Shown: piece after piece, positions 35,090 to 41,762 of the stretch
Layout: the number at the start of each line of letters is the position of its first letter
Numbering within the stretch: the first letter of the stretch is position 1
From: Candidatus Auribacter fodinae
Lineage (GTDB): Bacteria; Auribacterota; Auribacteria; Auribacterales; Auribacteraceae
Direction: 5' to 3'
DNA: 41,762 nucleotides
Assembly: GCA_003599815.1 (NCBI GenBank)
Contig: QZJZ01000093.1
Coordinates: 1-41,762 of the forward strand
Translations under genes and position numbers: made by a program
The notes under the pieces: model-generated
Database searches by the model: none
What the model saw: the letters and a program-made list of their open reading frames with translations, nothing else
What the model was told of the DNA's origin: nothing

Positions 35090-36106
35090 ATGAAAATAAG
35101 CAATTTTCCTACCAGAGAAGCATGGCGGCTTGGAGTAAAGGCGGCGGACGAATTACTAAGCCTATTTGCAAAGAACTATGGACGGTATCCTAATCGAATA
35201 GGTATTATATTATGGGGCAGTGAGATACAGCGTACGGACGGGGCAGGTATATCTCTGATGAGCTACCTGATGGGCATTTCTCCCCTATGGGACCAAAGTG
35301 GAGCGGTATGCGGCTTAGCGCCCCTATCGTCCAAGAATCTGAACAGGCCTGCTATAGATACGTGTGCTGTTATATCAGGCAGTTTACGGGACAAGTATCC
35401 TGACATTATATCATTATTGTCTGATGCGGTGAAACTTACAGCAAATAAACAATTATCTACAAATGCTGAAATGCCTGTTGATAACAGCAACACATATCGC
35501 CGTATATTCGGGCCCGCCGAGGGATTGTTTGGGACAGGCATATTCAGGGATTTGCCGGAATTGTATAAGTCAAATCAGCAAGAAATCAGAAATACTTTTA
35601 TCAGAAATATGCGATATGCCTACTCTCCTTATCCTGAGATAGTGCCAGAAACGACATTTCAGCAAATATTATCTTCAATCGACTGTATCATACAGCCTTT
35701 CACATCCCCGGGTTATGGACCGCTAACATTAGACCATACATTTGAATTTTCCGCCGGGCTTAAAGCATCTACCGCACATACTCATATGTCGTTGCCTGCG
35801 CTTTTTCTTATCGATTTCAGAAGAAAAAATAATGTATCAGTTCAGTACATGCTGGAATGTATTGCGATGAATATGGATGATCTGACCGCTCCAAATGGGC
35901 TGTTTGCTTCATTGTCGAAACAGAGCGATGAAACCATCAAAAAAACGCGTAATATATTGGTGCTGGTTAATGCATGGGCTAACGCTCTGCCCGGCTGTAT
36001 TTCTTCGGAACAGATTCACCGGCTGAATAGGTGTATTCGAGACAATACATTTCTCAATAGAGAACTATATGAACTTTTCAATGTATTATTTTCTCAGTGG
36101 TTTTAA
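35090..36106 (+). CDS. Stand-alone CobN / magnesium-chelatase H C-terminal-like protein
   Basis: Protein of 338 residues that resembles only the C-terminal part of CobN (normally over 1,100 residues): YPNRIGIILWGSEIQRTDGAG, GISPLWDQSGAVCGLAPL, RPAIDTCAVISGSLRDKYP, and later YGPLTLDHTFEFSAGLKAS. No stop-riddled CobN remnant is visible upstream, and the start follows GCGGGT at ATG 35090, so it looks like a complete small gene. Whole CobN inserts cobalt into hydrogenobyrinate diamide with CobS and CobT; this piece alone should not be able to. Possible roles are a split chelatase subunit or a derived binding protein. It is divergent from the hydrogenase operon and overlaps rnhC tail to tail by 29 bases. 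Confidence 0.72.
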   Translation: MKISNFPTREAWRLGVKAADELLSLFAKNYGRYPNRIGIILWGSEIQRTDGAGISLMSYLMGISPLWDQSGAVCGLAPLSSKNLNRPAIDTCAVISGSLRDKYPDIISLLSDAVKLTANKQLSTNAEMPVDNSNTYRRIFGPAEGLFGTGIFRDLPELYKSNQQEIRNTFIRNMRYAYSPYPEIVPETTFQQILSSIDCIIQPFTSPGYGPLTLDHTFEFSAGLKASTAHTHMSLPALFLIDFRRKNNVSVQYMLECIAMNMDDLTAPNGLFASLSKQSDETIKKTRNILVLVNAWANALPGCISSEQIHRLNRCIRDNTFLNRELYELFNVLFSQWF

Positions 36107-36950
36107 AATGAAGTTTCGCAACTTCATTCAGACGATTCGCACCGTATTTCCACACAAACTTTTTTCCGGCGGAAACAACCTGTGAAGATGCTCCTTTAGG
36201 AAAAGTCATGTCAAACCGTTTTCCCATAGCACGCATTTCATTGACAAATACGTAACGCGCCATGATTGAGGCACAGGCAACGGCAGGGTCATCTTCAGCG
36301 TAATGTCGTTGTTCCAGTTTAATGTTTTTGCCAAGCACCTGAAGTTCTTTTTGTACTACAGCAGGATTGGCGAACTGGTCGGATATAGCGTAATCACATT
36401 GTTTCTTTTCAAGCAGATCTTCCAGAACTTTGGCGTGTCCTTTAGCGAGAAGCGTGTTCAGGTTGCTGATTTTAGCATACAATGTATTATATTCTGCAGG
36501 AACAAAAAGTTCCAGAGCCATTGAGCACGTCACAATGATTTCTTCCGCAATTGATATAATGCTTGTCTCGGAAAGAGTCTTACTATCACGCACGCCCATT
36601 TTTGCCAATAAAGGCAGTTGATCGGCTTCAACCATCACTGCGGCAACGACAAGCGGACCGAAATAATCTCCTTTGCCCGACTCGTCAATACCGATCCAGC
36701 GTTGCGCAGTATGCCTTTTCTCAGGAGGCTGAATTACACCCTGTTCAGACAGCAGGTCGTTCACCTCTCCGGAGCGAGAACCCTGCAGAACAAGTTTTCC
36801 GCTGGTATAAAAAATAACGGTTGAGCCTTGTTTTGCGGCACGCCAGAACGCGTACTGGTGATCTTTGAATTCATATCCTGAGGTTTCCAATATTTTGCGC
36901 AGTTGTGCCTGATAGGCCGCTTCAATAACATGCGTGATAGATGTTGCCAT
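36078..36950 (-). CDS. rnhC: Ribonuclease HIII
   Basis: Removes RNA from RNA-DNA hybrids. It has 290 residues. The N-terminal 80 residues form the TBP-like substrate-binding domain found in RNase HIII and not HII (FWRAAKQGSTVIFYTSGKLV). The catalytic domain starts RWIGIDESGKGDYFGP with Asp89 and Glu90, then VRDSKTLS and YAISDQFA (Asp191), and CASIMARYVF near 230. The start ATG 36950 has no clear ribosome site. RNase HIII occurs in Firmicutes, Chlamydiae and other PVC members and some others, which is a weak taxonomic hint. Its 3' end overlaps the CobN-like gene on the other strand. Confidence 0.93.
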   Translation of the reverse strand: MATSITHVIEAAYQAQLRKILETSGYEFKDHQYAFWRAAKQGSTVIFYTSGKLVLQGSRSGEVNDLLSEQGVIQPPEKRHTAQRWIGIDESGKGDYFGPLVVAAVMVEADQLPLLAKMGVRDSKTLSETSIISIAEEIIVTCSMALELFVPAEYNTLYAKISNLNTLLAKGHAKVLEDLLEKKQCDYAISDQFANPAVVQKELQVLGKNIKLEQRHYAEDDPAVACASIMARYVFVNEMRAMGKRFDMTFPKGASSQVVSAGKKFVWKYGANRLNEVAKLHFKTTEKIIH

Positions 36951-37051
36951 AAAGTACCAAGCCTGTGGTATACTGGTTAATGTTAACTAAAAAATGACGG
37001 CATTCATTATAAATGATAGATGCTGAATGTAAACATATAACACCGGATTCC

Positions 37052-37882
37052 ATGAAAAAAATATCTATTACAGTTGCCACCTGCAATCGCCAGGATGACC
37101 TGAGAGAATGCCTTGCGTCAATTCATGATCATCTTGATTACCCGAAAGACCTTATAGAAGTGAACGTTATTGACAACGAAGGTTCCGAAGACACCCGAAA
37201 AATTGTTGATCTTTTCGGTTATAATTATTTTTATGAGCCGGTGAAAGGAATCAGCGCAGTTCGTAATCGCGGCATCATCGAAGCAACGAATGACTATATC
37301 GCTTTTATTGACGACGACGCAACTGTCTCCCCGCAATGGGCAACAGTCTTAAATAATGTTTTGCGAAACGATATGCTTTTTACCGGGGAGTTACGATTAT
37401 ATGGTACTGAAGAACAAGTCAAAGGATGTGAACCCCGATATGGTACTTTTTGGGGAGGCAGTTTCGCGCTGCCAATTCGATTATATCGTTACGCGAACGC
37501 ACTTCGCGGTTCAAATATGATCATACCAAAAATTATTTTTGATAACTTAGGGCTCTTTCATAAAGATCTGGTGTTCGGGTTTGAGGAATCATACTATTCT
37601 CTATGTGCCCGCGAAAAAGGATATCAGATTCGGTATGTGCCCGATGCTGTTGTATACCACAAAGGACACGCTGTCAGGCATGGAGAAAAACTTTTTTCAT
37701 CAAATGCAAACCTGATTAGGCTCATGCTACGTCATTACCAGAATAATACACTAAAAAAAATCTTGTTTATCATCGGGATTCTGGCGATAAAAACCATTCA
37801 AATCCTATGTAAAATCATCAAACTGCAATGGAATGACGCGCGAATGATATACCGGGGAGTCAAGGAGGGGTTCCGCAATTAA
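37052..37882 (+). CDS. Family 2 glycosyltransferase
   Basis: GT-A fold transferase of 276 residues from ATG 37052, which puts KKISITVATCNRQDDLRECL at the usual N-terminal place. An in-frame ATG at 37013 would add 13 residues; neither has a good ribosome site. The nucleotide-sugar site includes IDNEGSEDTR and the metal-binding AFIDDDATVSPQW. A further conserved block is GLFHKDLVFGFEESYYSLCAREKGYQIRY. The C-terminus has a hydrophobic stretch (KKILFIIGILAIKTIQILC) likely lying on the membrane. It is the first gene of the glycan operon. The sugar is unknown. Confidence 0.85.
   Translation: MKKISITVATCNRQDDLRECLASIHDHLDYPKDLIEVNVIDNEGSEDTRKIVDLFGYNYFYEPVKGISAVRNRGIIEATNDYIAFIDDDATVSPQWATVLNNVLRNDMLFTGELRLYGTEEQVKGCEPRYGTFWGGSFALPIRLYRYANALRGSNMIIPKIIFDNLGLFHKDLVFGFEESYYSLCAREKGYQIRYVPDAVVYHKGHAVRHGEKLFSSNANLIRLMLRHYQNNTLKKILFIIGILAIKTIQILCKIIKLQWNDARMIYRGVKEGFRN
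37863..37870 (+). promoter_or_regulatory. Strong ribosome binding site that sets an ATT start
   Basis: AAGGAGGGG at 37862-37870 lies seven bases before ATT 37878. No ATG, GTG or TTG of the flippase frame occurs between the upstream in-frame stop at 37845 and the flippase body until ATG 38082, so this site most likely drives initiation at ATT. Confidence 0.6.
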
Positions 37883-39221
37883 AACAAATTCCGATTCATC
37901 ACTTATAGCTAGAAATACGATCTGGCGTCTTCTACAACTCACTGCACTAGGACTGGGAAGCATTGTTATCAACGCGTTTCTGACCCGCCGCCTGCCGACA
38001 CCGGATTACGCTCTATGGGTACTAGCTTTCTCAATTCTCGGTATTTTTTATCTATTTGCTGACTTCGGACTCAACCAGACCATGGCAAAATACACTGCTG
38101 AATATAGTATCACCGCGAAAGATAAACTCTCTGCGCTGGTCACCACCGGATTAGTCAATCTTGGGGCAAATGCGTTAATCGCGTGCTTAAGCATACTGAT
38201 ATTATCGCCGGTAATTGAACATTTCATGAACCAACCCGGACTTACCCGCCTCCTGATTATAGGCAGTATATTCATTATTTCCCGCGTAGGAATGGAAATG
38301 GTTGGCGGGATCCTGCGCGGCCTGCATGATTTCGCTATCCCATCTAAAATAAGTGCGGTTGTCACATGCGTTGAAATCGTCGTTTATTACATATGGTTCA
38401 GCCTGTCAGATATTTCATTAACAGCGATATTTGTTGTACGGTCACTGTTTTTTTTAATTCAATTTATTCTGATATATTCATTGTTTTATTTCCAGTATGC
38501 CCGTAAGTACTTTTCCATACGCATCAACCTTTTTGACAAAGAAATATTCATATCAATCATAAAATATTGCCTGCCTATTGGTTTTTCGTTTCTATCATAT
38601 TATCTCTATACCAAAGTGGATATCCTGATACTGGGCATCTTCAGCCCCGATGAGGAAATAGCACGGTATAATGTGGCTGACCTCTTATTCCAGTTGCCTC
38701 TGATGGGACTGGCGGCGTACATATCTGTCATTTCCCCAAAAGTAACCAACGTATTTTATGCGAAACAGCACGAGCGAATGCAGCACATCTTTTCACTTTC
38801 TATCACACTGGTTACAATACCCATGACGCTATTCACAGTACTTTTTTTTGCCGTGCCTGAATTCATTTTAAATATCATTTTTCCCCAATATGTTTCCGCA
38901 TCCGTATTGTTGCGAATTCTCGCGCCTCTCCTGATTTTGAAAGGAATAGGGCAAGTCGCGGCAGGAGGGTTTCTGGTATCTACAGGGCATCCCAGAATTC
39001 TGGCAATAATTACTGCAGTAGGCGCTGTTATGAATGTCATCTTTGACCTACTGCTCATCCCCCCATTTGGCGCTGAAGGAGCGTTTGTCACCACTACGGT
39101 TATTCATTCACTGGCAATACTCTTTTCTTTATATTATATTAGTAAAACATTACATTTAAAAATACGATTCAAAAAACTCAATAGTTCAATGCTGAAATCG
39201 ATATTTACGGTAAAACAGTGA
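37878..39221 (+). CDS. Polysaccharide flippase (Wzx/MOP family), apparent ATT start
   Basis: Membrane transporter of about 447 residues with roughly 12-14 hydrophobic segments, which flips lipid-linked glycan units. The first ATG of the frame is at 38082, but the frame stays open upstream to a stop at 37845 and encodes the expected first helix: SLIARNTIWRLLQLTALG, then GSIVINAFLTRRLPTPDYAL and FADFGLNQTMAKY, which runs on into the ATG. AAGGAGGGG sits seven bases before ATT 37878, and this ATT overlaps the TAA of the upstream gene. ATT starts are rare (infC is the known case). A base error turning ATG to ATT is the alternative. Later parts show typical PST family sequence (YNVADLLFQLPLMGLAAYI). 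Confidence 0.82.
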   Translation: MKTNSDSSLIARNTIWRLLQLTALGLGSIVINAFLTRRLPTPDYALWVLAFSILGIFYLFADFGLNQTMAKYTAEYSITAKDKLSALVTTGLVNLGANALIACLSILILSPVIEHFMNQPGLTRLLIIGSIFIISRVGMEMVGGILRGLHDFAIPSKISAVVTCVEIVVYYIWFSLSDISLTAIFVVRSLFFLIQFILIYSLFYFQYARKYFSIRINLFDKEIFISIIKYCLPIGFSFLSYYLYTKVDILILGIFSPDEEIARYNVADLLFQLPLMGLAAYISVISPKVTNVFYAKQHERMQHIFSLSITLVTIPMTLFTVLFFAVPEFILNIIFPQYVSASVLLRILAPLLILKGIGQVAAGGFLVSTGHPRILAIITAVGAVMNVIFDLLLIPPFGAEGAFVTTTVIHSLAILFSLYYISKTLHLKIRFKKLNSSMLKSIFTVKQ

Positions 39222-39943
39222 GAACCAGAATCTGTCACAGCATCAATGGTCAATACGCGCGATATACCCTTGCGGGTTACTATCATTACTTTGCCCTAAG
39301 CGATAAATGTATATCAAAAAAAATGAAACATATTATGCGCTATACAAAGAATTCCCCTGAAGTTAAAGTTATAGCTGAACAAGAACGTGCCCTGCCAGGA
39401 AATGAAGAGTTTGCCGAAAACGGCTGGTTCCGCATCATGCTGGGCCGATACCTCTTCGCAGTATCCCTATGCCGTGACAAGTCTGTGCTGGATACCTGCT
39501 GTGGGCTCGGATGGGGCGCATACCTAATATCATCTTTCACAAAAGAAATTACCGGAATAGATATTTGCGCTGAAGCTATTGCGTTTTCACAGCAACAATG
39601 GAACGCTCCCAATCTGATATGTCGACAAGGAGATGCTCTTTCCATGCCGTTTGATGATAACTCGTTCGATGTAGTACTCGCGTTCGAGGCATTGGAACAC
39701 TTCAGCCGTGCAGACGGTGAACGCTATATCAAAGAGATGATGCGAGTGCTTAAGCCCGGAGGCAGTATTGTTGCGTCATCCAGCTTTCCACCGTCTGAAA
39801 AAATGGCTCAAGAGGAACTGAAAAACAACCCCTATCACCTGCATATATATACCGCGTCTGAAATTCGTAAGTTGTTCAAGCCTCATTTTAGAAAAGTATC
39901 CCTGCTTGGCAACCTGATAGTAACCGCAAGGAACCTGCGATGA
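39218..39943 (+). CDS. SAM-dependent methyltransferase (type 11-like)
   Basis: Class I Rossmann methyltransferase of 241 residues. SAM motif I is VLDTCCGLGWGAYLISSF; then ITGIDICAEAI, the adenine-binding GDALSMPFDDNSFDVVLAFEALEH, and RVLKPGGSIV. The start GTG 39218 overlaps the flippase stop (GTGA). ATG 39323 and later ones would shorten it. The target is probably a sugar or lipid intermediate of the glycan made by this operon; this is inferred from context. Confidence 0.83.
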   Translation: MRTRICHSINGQYARYTLAGYYHYFALSDKCISKKMKHIMRYTKNSPEVKVIAEQERALPGNEEFAENGWFRIMLGRYLFAVSLCRDKSVLDTCCGLGWGAYLISSFTKEITGIDICAEAIAFSQQQWNAPNLICRQGDALSMPFDDNSFDVVLAFEALEHFSRADGERYIKEMMRVLKPGGSIVASSSFPPSEKMAQEELKNNPYHLHIYTASEIRKLFKPHFRKVSLLGNLIVTARNLR

Positions 39944-41133
39944 GAGAATCGTTATATCAATGGATAATACAGCAGCAAAGAAAAAACGGTTTTGCGTTTA
40001 CCGCCCATCATGCCGAGCCCGACCTGCTATCAACCTGTTTCGCAGTACTTGCGTTGCAGACCATCAACAAATTGCAGGAAACAAAATGCACTGAAGCATT
40101 GAAACAATATATCCTTAATCACCAGATCAAAAACGGCACCTTTATTGATGAACGAATATTCAAAACAGCCCCTGCATCGCAACAGGAGTATCTTGCGCAT
40201 CAGGCAACGGATTTCGCTCTTATGGCGCTTCAGGCATTAAGGGCCGAAACTGAGCTTAAATACCCATTACTATTTCTTCAACCATTTCATTCTGATAAAT
40301 TTTTAATACAATGGTTTAATTCTCTCAATTGGAACAGTATATGGGGAATATCCAATAACATTATGTTCGTTCTAAATTTCCTTTTTTTTGAACAGCGGTG
40401 TTTTGATACTGATAACAGGTCATATATTTCACTCATTTTTGATGAGCTTGACAAGCGACAGGATCCTCAAACCGGATACTGGATTCAAAACGACAAGCGC
40501 AACCTTCTCTTTGAAATGGCTGGAGCGTATCACTTTTATATCCATTACGTTTTCGCAGACCGTCCAATCGCTTACATGGATAAAATTATAGATTCAACTC
40601 TGATGCTGATATCCGATGACGGGCTGTTCCATCCACAGGGAGGCGGTGGTGCATGCGAAGATCTGGACGCAATAGACATACTTGTAAAATTAAGCTGTCT
40701 CAATCCATATAGATATGAGGATATAAAAACAGCGCTTACCAGAGCACATCAGCGGATATATGAAAACCGCAACCCTGATGGCGGTTTCTGCTGGGCAAAA
40801 CGTGACCCTTTTTCCGCATTGAAACTCCTTGCCATACCGCTTAAATGGAATGCCTCACTCGATATAGGTACTCAGCTGGATTTCAAAAAACGCATTCTTC
40901 TTAATCAGATCAGACAGCTTACAGGAACAACATCATCATGGAAATATTCCTGTTGCGAGGGACTCCAAACATCGATTTCCACCAGTGATATGTGGTCTGC
41001 GTGGTTCAGACCGCTCGCTCTGGCTCTTATCGAATGGCGTTATCCTGAGTTGTATCCTGATTGTTGCTCGAAATGGCAGTTGCGATCCAATCCCGGTCTT
41101 GGATGGAACATGAGCGAAAGGGGCATTGAATGA
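39940..41133 (+). CDS. Alpha/alpha-toroid (prenyltransferase/squalene cyclase-like) protein
   Basis: Protein of 397 residues, mostly helical, with repeats of the type seen in the prenyltransferase/terpene-cyclase superfamily: LLSTCFAVLALQTINKL, TDFALMALQAL, DPQTGYWIQND, LFHPQGGGGACEDLDAIDIL, and NPDGGFCWAKRDPFS. Related toroid proteins occur in polysaccharide loci, where their role is unclear. There is no clean DXDD cyclase motif, although the EDLDAID stretch is acidic and may bind a metal or a pyrophosphate. It overlaps genes on both sides by ATGA, so it is strictly within the operon. Fold call moderate; activity unknown. Confidence 0.62.
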   Translation: MRESLYQWIIQQQRKNGFAFTAHHAEPDLLSTCFAVLALQTINKLQETKCTEALKQYILNHQIKNGTFIDERIFKTAPASQQEYLAHQATDFALMALQALRAETELKYPLLFLQPFHSDKFLIQWFNSLNWNSIWGISNNIMFVLNFLFFEQRCFDTDNRSYISLIFDELDKRQDPQTGYWIQNDKRNLLFEMAGAYHFYIHYVFADRPIAYMDKIIDSTLMLISDDGLFHPQGGGGACEDLDAIDILVKLSCLNPYRYEDIKTALTRAHQRIYENRNPDGGFCWAKRDPFSALKLLAIPLKWNASLDIGTQLDFKKRILLNQIRQLTGTTSSWKYSCCEGLQTSISTSDMWSAWFRPLALALIEWRYPELYPDCCSKWQLRSNPGLGWNMSERGIE

Positions 41134-41762
41134 CCACCCCGCGCGTTTCAGTTATTATGCCTGTATACAATGCTGAAAAATACCTCCATTACGCAATCGA
41201 AAGCATACTGAGCCAGACATTTACCGACTTTGAGCTCCTTATTTTAAATGACGGATCCAAGGACTCAACAGCTTCAATCATTGATTCATTCAGTAAAAAA
41301 GATAACCGTATCAAAACAATGAATCGTCCCAACAAAGGCCTGACTATATCGCTTATTGAACTGATAAAACATGCGAAAGGTATTTACCTTGCGCGTCACG
41401 ATGCTGATGACACGTCTCATCCACAGCGGTTTGAAAAACAAATTTCATTTCTGGATACTCATCCTGACATATCGCTTGTAGGTTCATTTGCTTCTAAAAT
41501 CGATCATCAGGGAAATCCGACCGGCAAACTCGGATTCGCGTCATCGCCCGGTCAGATAAGTCGGCTCTATGCCCGGCATAACCTTTTTGTACACGGATCT
41601 ATCATGATGCGCAAAGAAGCGTACCTCGAAGCAGGAGGATACCGCCCTGCTTTTCTGTTCGCACAGGACTATGATCTAACTTCCCGCCTTGTTTTTCATG
41701 GAAAAGGAGCAAACATACCTGAACCCTTGTATAACCTGAGGGAACACGAAGGAACACTATCC
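41130..41762 (+). CDS. Family 2 glycosyltransferase, 3' end outside window
   Basis: The frame opens at ATG 41130 (overlapping the previous stop as ATGA) and stays open for 211 codons to the last base. It starts VSVIMPVYNAEKYLHYAIES, followed by ILSQTFTDFELLILNDGSKD and ARHDADDTSHPQR (metal-binding DADD). Later parts are LFVHGSIMMRKEAYLEAGGY and FAQDYDLTSRL. This is a GT-A family 2 enzyme of the kind that builds O-antigen or capsule. The sugar specificity is unknown and the C-terminus is not visible. Confidence 0.88.
   Translation, partial: MTTPRVSVIMPVYNAEKYLHYAIESILSQTFTDFELLILNDGSKDSTASIIDSFSKKDNRIKTMNRPNKGLTISLIELIKHAKGIYLARHDADDTSHPQRFEKQISFLDTHPDISLVGSFASKIDHQGNPTGKLGFASSPGQISRLYARHNLFVHGSIMMRKEAYLEAGGYRPAFLFAQDYDLTSRLVFHGKGANIPEPLYNLREHEGTLS

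Noticed and set aside
38082..38084. ATG 38082 as the flippase start
   Set aside because: It would remove the first transmembrane helices that the upstream frame encodes, and it has no ribosome site.

Overview
The window looks like chromosomal DNA from an uncultured or poorly known Gram-negative anaerobe. Clues are five proteins with PEP-CTERM-type C-terminal sorting signals (an exosortase system, so an outer membrane is expected), two kinds of [FeFe] hydrogenase, an iron-sulfur PurF, and an RNase HIII. This mix is compatible with the PVC/Omnitrophota/Lentisphaerota/Kiritimatiellota area, but the sequence alone does not settle the taxon.

Layout. 1-1.5 kb: 3' part of a DinG-type helicase. 1.5-1.8 kb: tRNA-Val(TAC) and tRNA-Asp(GTC) behind a good sigma70-like promoter. 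1.9-5.5 kb: DsrE-like protein, small secreted protein, M48 metalloprotease lipoprotein, and two PEP-CTERM-like surface proteins (one LamG-like). 5.4-8.7 kb, minus strand: Cache-sensor class III adenylate cyclase followed by a soluble PAS-like histidine kinase. 9-10.2 kb: PEP-CTERM protein with a possible papain-like core. 10.4-11.2 kb: polyprenol-phosphate mannose synthase-like GT2. 11.2-24.6 kb: a long, tightly packed purine operon (purB-S-Q-L-F-M-H-D-E) that runs on into tsaC-like, low-molecular-weight phosphatase, rpiB and glyA genes. purC, purN/purT and purK are not in the window. 24.6-27.4 kb: gmd, rmd-like reductase and uppP, giving GDP-deoxyhexose supply and lipid-carrier recycling. 27.4-29.9 kb: AT-rich island with two PEP-CTERM genes, one of them framed by imperfect inverted and direct repeats. 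30-34.9 kb, minus strand: five-gene operon with a [2Fe-2S] thioredoxin-like protein, a sensory (group C-like) [FeFe] hydrogenase with PAS domain, a SpoIIE-type phosphatase, a second [2Fe-2S] protein and a group B-like [FeFe] hydrogenase. Its promoter carries Rex-like operators. 35.1-36.1 kb: stand-alone CobN C-terminal-like protein. 36.1-37 kb: RNase HIII. 37-41.8 kb: surface-glycan operon (GT2, flippase with an apparent ATT start, methyltransferase, alpha/alpha-toroid protein, GT2 cut by the window end).

The biology that ties the window together is anaerobic redox control (sensory hydrogenase, phosphatase, Rex-type operators), de novo purine synthesis with its one-carbon and ribose feeders, and building of a decorated cell surface (sugar nucleotides, lipid carrier, flippase, PEP-CTERM proteins). 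The most interesting items are the hydrogenase signalling operon with its operator array, the ATT-initiated flippase, the repeat-bounded PEP-CTERM gene and the solitary CobN-like domain. No stretch over 300 bases lacks a gene; the longest gaps (about 10165-10427 and 27385-27651) are described below.
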